Assembly (NCBI GenBank): GCA_012064415.1
Contig: SSNU01000104.1
Span: forward strand, 319,089-383,088
Length of the DNA stretch: 64,000 nucleotides
Source of the DNA: Gyrodactylus bullatarudis
Lineage: Eukaryota > Platyhelminthes > Monogenea > Gyrodactylidea > Gyrodactylidae
Reading direction: 5' to 3'
Position numbers and translations under genes: made by a program. Numbering within the stretch: position 1 is the first letter of the stretch; each line of letters begins with the position of its first letter. The notes under the pieces are model-generated. The model made no database searches and was not told where the DNA came from. It saw only the letters and a list, made by a program, of their open reading frames with translations. Below, piece after piece: positions 25,101-36,900 of this stretch.

Positions 25101-28100
25101 GCTGCAATGAAAAGATGGTTAAACTTAAAATTGAAAAGTTGTGAAAAGTTTAAAAAATTTCCACTCCTATTTCAAGAGATATCAGTCTAGAAAACGATGA
25201 ATATTCATTGACTACCTGATCATGTTGACTTCTGGCCCATCTGTTGACAAAGAAAAGGAAGAGAAGGGTACAGTTTGATTCTCTCACTGAATTACTTGAT
25301 ATGGGATGATAAAAACATTTACTAGGACGAAATTTCATGAAAATGTTTTTCTTATTGAAATTCCCATCTACTGATGATGAGTAATTAAAAGTGAAATTTC
25401 GCCAATGAGAGGAATTATTTGGAAATTAACTTTTACGAACACTCAGTTCATGTCAAAAGAGAGGTATCTTATGAATTTCATTGGATCTGATAACAAAATA
25501 ACTTCGATATTGAAGATTCAAGGTAATTCATGCATAGAAAAGTATACCTGTTCTGAATTAGCTGTTTCAGCTTCTATGGACATGAATTTTATCATCTCTG
25601 AACATTGACAAGTTTAATAATTTTGATCAAGGAGGACCATGGAATTAGGAGTTCTAGTCAAGAAAAATAGAAAAAATGTTTTAAAATCATAGGAAAAAGT
25701 TGGTTTGAACATTTCGTATTCTTCTTCTTCTTCTTCTAGCGTGAGATTTCTCAAAATACTCAAGCCACTTTAAAAACCTTTCATGTCCAATCAGAAAATT
25801 AAACCAATCAGATTTCATCTCAACTTTAATCAATCAATTCTAAGCAGGGATTTCCAATATATTTATATCCGTCTTATCTTAAATCTTCTAAAGGACTATC
25901 AATGATGAATACTGATTTTCGTATTCAAATAAATTTTACGCTTGAACGAAGCAATTTTCATACATGTCTAAGGCAACACCTGCTTAGAAATCTTAATTTT
26001 TTTATGTATACTAATTATGAGCATCGAGGTTTTCAACATTTTGAAAGATCTTATCAAAATAAATAAATAGCCTATTGAAGAGTTTATGTGTCACTACTGT
26101 TGAGCCATAAAGAAATGTACACATTTAGTGAATAAAAGTTTTTCTTCTATAATTAAGATTACGATTTAAAGTGGATTCTCGGACGATGAATATCATTCCA
26201 GCATCAGAATGGAATTATTGACAGTGCATTAATATATCTTAATATAGATTTTCTGGGGTAAGGGGAACTGTCGAAAAGTATTCCTCTAAAATGCAAGAGG
26301 AAATTGATATGGAATTCTGGAAGAATCATCAATTCATTCTTATTCCTTATTCTTTATTATCAATGATGATAGATGGCTGATTAATAAATCATCATCTAGT
26401 TAATATAATTTAGACAATCTTGGGTAACTTGTGTTGATCAATTTTAGTTTCTCTACTCTACAATGACAGTAGTAGAGACATTGAATCTCAGAGGAACTTC
26501 ATTTAATGATAGCATCTGCCAACTTAGTTCCCATACGGGACAGTTAAATTTCTCATGAGTATAACATTTAAGCTCCTGAAACATCAACATAGTAAGAAAT
26601 CGCTTGATCGATCTTTCTCAACCCATTTATGGCCATGGGTGGGCCAAAATAAGAAAATTAGAAATTTCTGTAAAAGAGAAGATTTCTTTGAATATAAATT
26701 ACACAACATAAAATAGCTCATTTATCTATTCAGAAACAGTCGTTAGAATTGACTAAATTTACCTTGTGTATTTAGAAATTCTTAAAATTACTTGTGTGGT
26801 CGCTTGAGAGTAGATTGGGAAGATGTATGGAAAAGTGTTTAAGCTTCTAAATTCTCTACAAAAACGTTTTCAGATAATTGTAATTTAGGGTCTCAAATAT
26901 ATCCGATCTCTGGTATCCGTAACCCTTAAAGTCCCTACTTTTATCGAGCAATGATACCTGTTGAATTCAAATATGCAATCATCAGAACTCTATCTGATAA
27001 AGGATAGCCTAATTTTGGATCAGCGTAGTCTCTGTGAGTTTAAAAGTTTAAAAATAGACTCGGACCTGAAAGGATCAACATGAAGAAATTTCTTTTTTCC
27101 TATATTCTCAACTTGCTCCATTAATAAGCTTGAGAGTAGGATTTCTTCGGATCCATTTTGACAATCAATAAAGTTTTCAGAGACATTTCTCTTGACATAA
27201 ATCATCTGTCAGAGCTGTCAACAAAGCCCTCTCTTGTGAGTAGTATAGAGTTTGAATAATGGAAAGAATAACTCCTCTCTTTCTCACATTTCTATAGTAA
27301 CCAAGATATAAAAAGTTTTATTATTATTTATCCTGTACCAATAAAAACTTTTTATACGATCAATTCAGGGAAAAAGTAAGAAAACTTTTATCTTTTTATT
27401 TTTTATTATTGGCACTTTACATATCAGGAAGGGAACTGAGTGATAAATTGAATTATCTCCCCTCTATTTCTTCTTCTTATGCTGTCAATAAAATGAAAAA
27501 GGAATTTGCATTCTATTACATAGCTATATATATAGTCATGGCCAAAGTCCCTTTTTACCACTTGAATTCATCTTGTCAATGCATCAAGGGAAGATGCCCC
27601 TCACTATTACTACTAACTAATCGTACTGAGTTAATCAAACTACAGGGTGCCTTGTGAAGACATCCTCCAGTATAATCCATCATGGCTCTTAACCAAACTA
27701 TCGATTTATTGCGAAACCCCTAACCTTATGAATCTTCTTCAGGTTTAATCTCTTGTTACTGAGATTCGGTGATTCATCCTCTTTTTATTTGATTAATGAG
27801 GTTCTAGAAATCGAAGCAACTCATCTACTAAGGACTTGAAAACGTAGGCTTATGGATAAAAAGGTAGTTGATACGAGTCCGACTAATAAACTTTCAAGTC
27901 AGGTTATTTCACATTTTATCAAGTAAAAGCAATATTGGACTATAAATTGTACAGATAAGTGTTCCCTATTCCTCATAAGAAATGTACTTGAAGAAAGTTG
28001 ATAGTATTTGCTGTAAATTTCAAATATATATTATATCTGTAATGGTTTAGAAGATGGCAAGTCTATGCATCAGTGTTTCCGACTATCTAATTGGGGTGAT

Positions 28101-28488
28101 CTGAAGAAAATCATGTAAATTTTCATAAATATGTCAATAGAACCTTCATCTAACTAGCAGGTGCATCTTAATGGATCCCGAATTGTAACATGATCTATAT
28201 CCTATCAGAAGAGAGGTCATAAAAATTTCGCCAATCAAAAACTAACCTAATTCCACGGATTAGTAAACAAGCTGGGTCAAAGGTTTCTTTCATTTTTCTG
28301 ACCATCTTGTTCTTGTTAGAAATGAGCAAAAGAAAGCTCCTAATCTGGCTGGAAAGGAACCTGAGATGAACTAACTTTTACAACCAATTTGCTTACACAA
28401 TCATGCCAAAAATAGTAGGTAGCAATAAAATTTGAAGGGCTGGTGGAGTGAAAGTAAGAAATATCAAAAAAAATTTTTACTTCAAGTT
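22176..28488. other. 6.3-kb gene-free stretch with short repeats
   Basis: I see no gene here. There are (TTC)n at 25719-25737, repeated CCTTTAAAGTCC-type motifs at 24073 and 26923, and related following segments (about 24330-24420 and 26935-27010, sharing a ...GAATTCAAATATG..AAT..CTGAACTCTATCTG pattern). These are copies of a short dispersed element. The remaining frames of 60-80 residues show no family signature. It could be a long intron or intergenic DNA. Confidence 0.4.
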
Positions 28489-29381
28489 TAATAAATAAAT
28501 ATTTATTGTCTAATTATATCATATATACAAAAATATAATAATATCAAAAATTTTCAAGATATTCATATAAATCTCTTTTGGTGAATTGAATGTTTTTTTG
28601 GGCAATTTCATTAAATTATGATGGAAGTCTATCAAAGAAGTACAGTGATTTAAGTGCATTATTGAGAGGTCTATTCAATTTAACTTTATTATTTCTAAGG
28701 ACTCTTTGGTTAAGTTTTGCATTCCAAAGACATTGAATGTTGTCATTAGCAAGCTTGAGACATCTGTAATTTCTTCGGTGTCTCAGAAGTCTTATTTTTG
28801 CAAACCCGTTAGATGGAATGTTACACAAACGGAGAAACCGTTTTTGAATGGTTTCAAGAACAAAGGACATTGAAATGGTAGAGGGACTCCAAATTGCTGA
28901 ACAGTACTCAATGGCGGGTCGAGCATATGTTTTAAAAAGGAAAATTTTTAGCTGGGTTGTTTTTGCAGTCCTGTGGATGTGCAGAGTTCTTGCAGCAAAA
29001 ATATTAGCAATATTTTTAATGTAATTATCGAAACGCAAGTTGTAATCATATTCAAGACCAAGATCACGAACTAAGAATTTTCTTTCAAAAAATTGGATAT
29101 TAATATTATCAAATATATTGTTGGAGGGATGAATAAAAGGAATAAGGTAAAAACTTTTTTCAAAGTTAATTTGTAGGGAAAAATAGGACAAGTCTTGTTG
29201 TAATTTCGAAATAAAGTTCAAAACAAGATCAGTATCAACAGCATTGTCAGGAAAGGCGGGTCGAGCATATGTTTTAAAAAGGAAAATTTTTAGCTGGGTT
29301 GTTTTTGCAGTCCTGTGGATGTGCAGAGTTCTTGCAGCAAAAATATTAGCAATATTTTTAATGTAATTATCGAAACGCAAG
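28489..29381 (-). pseudogene. Non-LTR retrotransposon remnant, family B, with internal duplication
   Basis: An open minus-strand frame (29380-28616, 254 codons) encodes the part of a non-LTR reverse transcriptase after the catalytic YxDD box. It contains NFISKLQQDLSYFSLQINFE, LVRDLGLEYDYNLRFDNYIK, LFKTYARPAIEYCSAIWSPS and FVLETIQKRFLRLCNIPS, the typical thumb-region pattern. A 127-bp segment encoding RFDNYIK...TYARPA is present twice, at 28913-29039 and 29255-29381, exactly 342 bp apart and in frame. The second copy replaces the sequence that should carry the catalytic box. The 3' end has AGACAATAAATATTTATTTA, a short (ATTT)n tail, shared with the copy at 54525. 5' truncated and inactive. Confidence 0.85.
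28913..29381 (-). repeat. 127-bp perfect direct repeat, period 342 bp
   Basis: 28913-29039 and 29255-29381 appear identical by eye over 127 bp, both starting GGCGGGTCGAGC and ending ATCGAAACGCAAG. The 215 bp between them continue the normal RT order. The pattern suggests template switching during reverse transcription, or an assembly error. Confidence 0.9.
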
Positions 29382-31360
29382 AATAGAATATCTTTTTCAA
29401 TTGATTCATCAGATAATTCTACTAGAGGATTTTCCTTTGAGCCAAATAATCAACAGCTGATGCAGTATTTAGATCTATTAATTGAGCACTGGTTTCTGGA
29501 AGAAACATTTGAAGATAAAAATTTGATGCGAATGAATTTTACAAATATTTGAATGGAAGTACAAGTATTTACAATCAGAGAAAAAAAATTTCTAAGTTCA
29601 TTCACATCACAGATTGTAAATTTTAAAAATCCGTAAAATTGTATGCATTTTCACGAATTTACGCCATGTAAAAGACTCTTTTGGAAATTTATAAGGATTA
29701 AAACAAAATTCAACTATCACACTATCTAGGATTTGAAGGAACATTTTCTGGGCCATTGGTAAAGAACTGAAAAAAGCTTTTGAATTTTTTCTTTTTTTTC
29801 AATTTTCGAACAAATTTCACTATTATTTTATAGATCGAATCTCAAAGTGGTCAGGCAAGGGGATTGTAGCAAATTTCCTGCTCTTCAAAATGGTATGTCT
29901 TTTATGAATATTGATTGAGAAATAAAAACATTATAGGGTAAAATTTGACTCATTTTTTTCGTAATAAATGTCAAATTACTCGAAAACTACACGTTGAAAA
30001 ATATTTCTTTTTGATTTTTCTTACTTTCACATCGAACTCCAAATTTTATTGCTACCTACTTCTTTGCATGATTGTGTTATGTAAATCTATTCTTTACCAG
30101 AAAGAAACGATCCACTATTTACTATCTGACAGGAAATCTCGGCTTTCTGATAACAAAGATACAAATAATGTTTCATTACGTCATTCTTGACTGGAAGTAA
30201 CATCTATTTGATTAGGTTATTGTGCGATTACTTTGAACCAAATTTATCTCCATGATTTGAGATTATCTTCTTGACTTGGAAAAATATTTGAAATTCTTAT
30301 TGTATTTATCATATTTAAACAAACCTGTAAGCTGGTGAAAGAGTTTAATGAAATCTTTAATTAAATTGTATCCTAGGCTTTCTCCTGCAAGTCTATTCCT
30401 GTATTTAGAGGAATGAATAATTTTAATATCAGAGTAGCTGGAAATAATCTTGAGAAAAACAAAGTTAAATAGCGGTGAATTTTTATTGGCTCTAAAACAT
30501 TTTCGATGTTTTTTATGTTTATTCACTCTATTCATCAAGATATTTGAAAAAAAATATGAAAAATTATAATGAATCGTAAGACAATAGATCTCTGTGAGAA
30601 TATACCCGAATAGATATTGTACATTGGTATATTCACTCTGGGAAATTATAGATATCCATCCGATATATGAGGAACAAATAACAACCAGACTAGATTAGTT
30701 ATCCTTTCGTTTTCTTCTTATTTGTTTTCCCATGTATTATTAATATAATGTACAAATTTTAAAAGGGTGTTATATCTTTCTATTACATTATTATTGAATT
30801 CTTATTAGTATTCTGTTCTCTATTCGTATACAGTGTAATGTATCCATTCTCAATTACTCTCTATGTATTATTTACTAAAAAGAGAGATTAAAGATTTTAA
30901 TGATGAGTCATCATGATTCTTGATACAATACAATACTCTTTGGTTCACAATCCCCCTCCTCATTATTGAATAGATAGATGGCTAACTAAGTATACTTTCT
31001 ACCTCATCTTGTGTGATACACTTTAGAATATGAAATGCGCATTAAAAATGAAACTTGTTCTTTTCTTCAGCAGAAGACAGAGGAATAATAAAAGGAGACT
31101 ATACTTCTACTGATTAGAGTTCAGATTGAAGAAAGTAGGAAAAAGAGTTTTCTCTGTGTAGTATTACAAACAAAAGTCAAAAGCATAAAATATAGAATTT
31201 GACTAATCCATTTATCCACTTTTCTAGCAGAGTTGGATTAGGGGTATGGATGGGTAGGTTTTATTTTTATTATTATTGAGAGTAGTATGTTGTTTCAATT
31301 AGAAGACTGACTCATTTATACTCGTAGTTTGAGTTCCAGAATCGGTGTAGATCAGTATTA
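29382..31360. other. Intergenic; short unassigned frame next to family B
   Basis: Immediately upstream of the family B fragment, the minus strand reads MFLPETSAQLIDLNTASAVD and, in another frame, NPLVELSDESIEKDILF (about 29390-29510). This could be a decayed transposase or retrotransposon frame, but no family can be assigned. The rest is AT-rich without features. Confidence 0.3.
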
Positions 31361-31388
31361 CCCTTCATGTTTCATTGTTCCACCAGTG
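31361..31388 (+). mobile_element. Solo piggyBac-type terminus
   Basis: CCCTTCATGTTTCATTGTTC followed by CACCAGTGG matches the left end of the piggyBac element at 13882 with a few substitutions. The preceding bases are ATTA instead of TTAA. No transposase follows, so this is a degraded end or a MITE of the same family. Confidence 0.6.
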
Positions 31389-32125
31389 GTAAACAACATT
31401 TTCTTGAGCGATAATTTGAACTAAATGATTCTTTAAATAGGAAGGAAATTAAGCTACAAAAATATGTAAAAATTCATAAAGAGAGCTTTTAACTGATACT
31501 AACCAAAGTTAATTGGGTGATTTTTTGAAAATCTAGTCAAATAATAAGAAAATATTTAGAGAGTTTTTTACTCATTCGGAAAGCCCATTCACTGAAGCCT
31601 TAGAAAAAACAACAATGGCTGTGAGAAAATAGCTGTAAATTCCAAATATGTAATCGCCTGCTCGATATCTCTCATGGTTTAGAAGATAACTGGTTTTAGA
31701 GCCAAAAAATGCCAATTTTAACCTCTATTATCTTCGAAATGATGAGTCGACTTTCAAAAAGAAATTCCAATTCAGAATAGCGTAGTTATTTTGATTAGGT
31801 GCTTTTCTAGCTTGTGCGATTTAAAAATGAAACTAATATTTCAAACCAATGTTTGATTGGGACATGATCAATGTGAGTTGTAACTCTGATAGAGCATAAA
31901 AAATTAAAAAACACCTTAAGAATTAAAATGGTCACTTGTCGCAGATTGTAGTCGAAAGACGACTGGCCATCAGAATCCAAGAACACCTTGAGAGTAGTTA
32001 ATTAAAAAAACAAGATGAACGCAATTCTATACTTTAAACAAGCATAATAGAATCTTACAGCACTTTTACCTAATTATTCAAATTAAATTTGTACGATAAT
32101 ATTGTCGAACCTCATCAAGAATATT

Positions 32126-32490
32126 ATTGTTAGATTCTAAAATCATGTGGAAGGTTAGAGAACAACAAGCATAAAAGAGAAAGGAAAAACTGCTCAACAA
32201 CCAAAAGAAAACGAAAAAGGTACAGTGGGCAGTTACAAATTGACAACTTTCTCAAAAGGCAAAAGTAATTAGCAGATCAAGAGATGAATTTCACAGCAAG
32301 CTCTCCACCCTTCTGAAAGAAGTTGCGAAGCCAAAATGAGCCAATGGAAGGTCCCAAATGGAGCATTGTAATAGTATTTATATGTTAACCGGGGTAGAGT
32401 CTGAAGAGACCCGGCGAAATACAACGTTTATCACTAAAATTTACGCTTGTTGTTCTCTAACCTTCCACATGAGTTTAGAATCTAACAACA
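32126..32490. repeat. Fold-back element, family FB-3
   Basis: The arms 32126-32170 and 32445-32489 are inverted copies of about 45 bp (GCTTGTTGTTCTCTAACCTT then CCACATGA and a segment with TAGAATCTAACAA), separated by 274 bp. No coding potential. Part of the right side (32397-32550) recurs near 17243-17380. Confidence 0.75.
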
Positions 32491-33368
32491 AATTAAATTT
32501 AATAAAGTATGGAGAAATCATTTGGTTTTTTTCATCAATTGGAAGCATTTCTAAAACATTTAAAATTCATAAAGTTGTAATAAATCATTAACTCTATTAA
32601 CTATTAACTCTTAGTTAAGTTCCAGACTCACATTTTTTTGTCTACCCTATGGTTTAGTTAATACGCTGATTACGAATATACACTATTTTTATAAGTTCAG
32701 AAAATTTGGATAATTTTTTGATCCGAAAATAGGCTATCATCAAACCTTTAGCATATAGGAATCAGATTATTGTATTTTCAAATTCTACAGGTATGATTAC
32801 TGGATAGAAGTTAGCTTACTTTATATCCTATGACCCTGGAAAAAAGGTTTACAAAAAAATAAAATTCAAATTTTGAAAAAATCAATATTCTTTGTTTTTT
32901 TAAAACCCTATCGAGACGATAAGAAAAACAATCTAGAAAAAGACTCAAAATTGATATGGGACCATTCTAAATGAGATTCTATTCAATAAGGATTCATATG
33001 ACCCGATCTAAGAAAGTCGATTTTCTATTAAATTTCCCATCTACTAATAAGTAGATGAAAACCAAATTTTACTAATCTTGGTTAATTTATCCAAATTTAG
33101 ATGTCTCTTTGAGACTTGTTAATATTTTTCGGATTTGTTTAGCGTGAATTATAGAATAGATTATGTAATATTGTTGAGAACTGCGTAATAACTGAGAATT
33201 TCCTACTTTAAATGATCGCCATATATATATATCGAACCTCACGAAAGAGTTGATGTTAGAGCTGAGCGTATTCCAGGAGATTAATAGATTTAGAATGGGC
33301 GACAGAGTAATTTCTTATGCTTTTATAATCACGAGTTGCTTAAGTGATATCTGATAGTATACACCTAA
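32491..33368. other. Intergenic repeat-derived DNA
   Basis: No gene. The segment 32640-32830 resembles 11430-11540 (TACGCTGATTA then GAATCTACA-type pieces), another dispersed repeat. A short (AT)n tract lies near 33222-33231. Confidence 0.35.
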
Positions 33369-33805
33369 TTGACATGAAGATAAGAATTTACTTTTTTTAC
33401 AAAAAACCCTATATTTTTCTTCGGAAAGTTAGGAAAAAATTTAGGAAATAAGCCGATAAATTGTGGAAATTTAAAATATTTTCTGAAAAAATTCAACCTG
33501 ACCAAAATTAGGCCGTTTTTTGTACTTAGAAAATGCGCTAAATTCCCACTTTTTCAAATATTAGAAGCAGTTAAATGCAGACATTTGAGATTAGTATTAG
33601 ATGAAGGATTCAAATTCGGCTGCAGAAATTCACAGGAATTTGTCAAAATTTGAATTTATTGATTATCACGAAAAGGAATGATCGAAAATTTAAAAGTTCA
33701 GTAATGCTGATTCCGAATATTTGCATTTAACTGCTTCAAATCTTTGAAATCTATGTTGAAAATGTTGAGCTCAAAAGTTGAAAAAGTGGAAATTTCTCTT
33801 TAATA
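33369..33805. repeat. Fold-back element, family FB-1
   Basis: The left end TTGACATGAAGATAAGAATT (33369) is shared with the copies at 41222 and 42397. Inner arms are inverted copies: AAGCAGTTAAATGCAGACAT near 33565 and GCATTTAACTGCTTC near 33724, each extended by CACTTTTTCAA / TTGAAAAAGTGG. No open frame. The complete right end is not well preserved. Confidence 0.65.
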
Positions 33806-33869
33806 ACCCAGTGGGTCTTCAAGGGTTAAACTAGGACGAAATTTTGAATCTTTAATAAAAGCAAATGAG

Positions 33870-33960
33870 ATAAAACAACAGAAATTTCCCATTGTAATCC
33901 TTCTTGAATCGCTTCTACTTCCTGGAGAAATTTTCTTCTCCACTTCAGAGCTATAATAAC
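33870..33960 (+). pseudogene. Short non-LTR RT fragment
   Basis: The plus strand encodes FPIVILLESLLLPGEIFFST followed by SEL and a stop. This matches LLKSLLLPGEIVSSTSDL in the RT fragment at 43490. Only about 30 codons are left. Confidence 0.55.
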
Positions 33961-36900
33961 TACATTTGACTCATGTGTAAGAATAAAAACAATAAATTAT
34001 AAAATAAAAATCATAGTATATCTTGGCTTATATACGAATGCCACAACACTTTTCCTCTCGAAAGTTTGAACAACAATTTAGTTACAACGAGATTCAAATC
34101 TTGATTTTTTAATATTGAACCCCGTGAAAAAATAACAATCAGATGATCAATCTCTCTTCAGACTATTGACTAAATCATTTTTAAATTTCAAAGTAAAATG
34201 ATTCAACACTCTCAGACAGTTGAATTGATTGCCCATAAAAAGTAGAATGATTTAAATAAGAACTTTGCAGACAAAGATATTTCAACCAATTAAAAATGAG
34301 TATTGATTTTCTTACGATAATCTCGATACTTTGACCAACTCTTTCTCTTTTGTTCCACAGAAATAAAGAAGAGAGTTTACTTGAATGAGAAATGGACAGA
34401 AATGTATCTACTGTCTCTTTGATTTTTTCACGATGAGTAAGACAGCTCTGTCCTCGCATTGAAATGTCCTTTTATTGACAACTAAGGGAATTGAATTATC
34501 CAAAATTTTGACTATTCAAAATTTGAAGTTACAAATTAAGCAGTGGAAGCATAGACTGGACTGGAGCATAGATCAAGTGAACCATTTATGAAAGTTAGTT
34601 TTTATAGAGAACGAAAATTGCAAGGAAAAAAGCTATTATTTCTACCATTAAATCTTGTTTATTAATTTTACTAATTATACTTGTTCTTTCAAGCTAATTG
34701 AAAATACATCGACTTGAGTACTGATTAGAAATATACGACCTCATTGAAAAAACCATGAAGGAGGGATCCGACAGAAAGTTTATCGAAGCAAAAATTGATA
34801 TCCTTATTCTATAGCCACGTTATCGAAAGGGTTAAAACTTGACTATTCAAAATATGAAGCTTCAAGTTGAAATTAAATTGAGATTATTTCAAGATTTTAT
34901 TTTTTTCATCAAAAATTCAGAGCTAAAGAAAATTATTTTCAAATAGTGAGTCACAATAAGGAAGTTATAGAATCTTGAGTTGGTGCATTTTTCGAACCAT
35001 AAGCTGGACATTTTTATTGATTGAAAGGTGGGAGAAAAATCAGACAGGGTAACCAAATATTGAAAGATCTTGAATCATCGAAAATTCACTAATTTTCAAG
35101 CAGTAAAAATGATCAAGGTATCGAAATTCCTAAAGTTAGTCCTCAGACCACATTTTCATCAATGTAATAAAGAAATTATCTTTGTATCAAAATACTTCAG
35201 GGCTTGCTGACAGAAAGTCATGCTAGGTTTGAGAATAGAATCCATAGAACCGAAAAAATAAAGATTTAGTCTCTTAACCTAGCCTGACTTTCAGTCAGTC
35301 ACCTCTGAAAATTTTCTCATGTTCCGCGAGACCCGTCACATTTAGCTGATTGATAAATAATTGATTTTCAAGACAGTTCAAAAACATGAAAAGTACTGGA
35401 TCATGATCTGTAATGATTTATTATGGTATGACGCATTTAATTAGTTAGATAACTTGTGTGTGACATGTACTTTCAGTATTACCCTCAGAACTACTGAAGC
35501 TTTTTCATGTTGATTTAATACTCGTGCAGAATGATGAAATATATTTAATCGATAAAGAAAACTTGAAGAACAGTATAGTATGTTAATAATTACTATAATA
35601 CAAGGATCTATATGTTAATCTACACGAATGTAATTGGTTAATTCTCCATTTTTATTGATCCGATTATAAATAGCAAACTTTGGAATAAAAATACTATATT
35701 TGCTTCCCTTTTCCAATACACACACAAATACACAGATCATAAACTATGCATTCATGAAGAGGGAATGTATGCATTTTAGTTTTCATCATTGATCGATTAT
35801 AATAATTATTGTTTTGAGAGAAAATATGGACAATTTTTTGAATTTTGAGCAGAATAGTTTTGTTTACCAGTTACTGTTACACCTGTAAGAAATTCCAATT
35901 AATCAAGTATCGATGTGTTTGTTGAATTATACCTTAAAAATACGAACTTTCCGATCATCCAAAATACAAGAGCTAAATTTCTCTGTATACGTGATGGCAA
36001 GTTTTCATCTTACCGACTATGAAGACCGATACGGACTCGAAATCATCTTCAGGGGTGGAATTTCTTTTCAATTTGTCTCTTTTATATAGCATCAAAGATT
36101 ATACCGAATCTTGACTCAAGATTCTCGAGTAAAAATATAGTATTTTTAGTTAATGAATAGTAGGGATAACTTTTTAAGAAACTTTTTTCGAAAATTCATA
36201 GATGCCTACATAAATAAAGATGCTTTAGTATTTAAGGAATTTAGGTGTGAAATTTCTCTTAGATTAAACCTTTTCCCAGGGGTGATGTCAATACAACAAA
36301 GTTCTAAAAAAATGCATTTTTTCACGAAAATAAATCCCATTACTTTTAAGTAGTGTGTACAATTTCTACAGTAATCTATGGTATTTTCGATTGATTCAAG
36401 AAAATATCTGATCTACATGGCTGGCTTGAAGAAATAATTACTAATTAGCTTCCAAAAACAAAAATTTATTCTAAGATTGATTATTTATAGCTTTCAAAAA
36501 TTCGAAATTAATTAGTTTATTAACTTTCAGTACATTTTGATAGGAAAATCATTCAACCTATTTACAACACCCCTAGGACTTTCTCAAAACCTACTAGTGT
36601 TATGCATCATTAGAACCGCCTTTAAATATTCTATCGAATGAGCTCTAGGAAAAAAATTACTTATTTTCAAAAAATATCCCTAATGAATAGTGCAGCACCT
36701 ATACTTACAAAGGTTAACTCATGGATTCCTAACTTTAGCCAACTTCATGTCACGTTTAGGTTCTGCTATCTAATAATGATTCAAATTATGGTCGATTCGA
36801 TCTAATTCCGCAATATTTATACTCATAGTTGATAAAAGTTTGTTTTAAGATCAAAAGACGTAAACTATGCGATTTTTCAATTTTCATATTGATCCACTCT

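Noticed and set aside
29390..29520. hAT-transposase-like tail (NPLVELSDESIEKDILF)
   Set aside because: Too short and split over two frames; no diagnostic hAT dimerisation motif.
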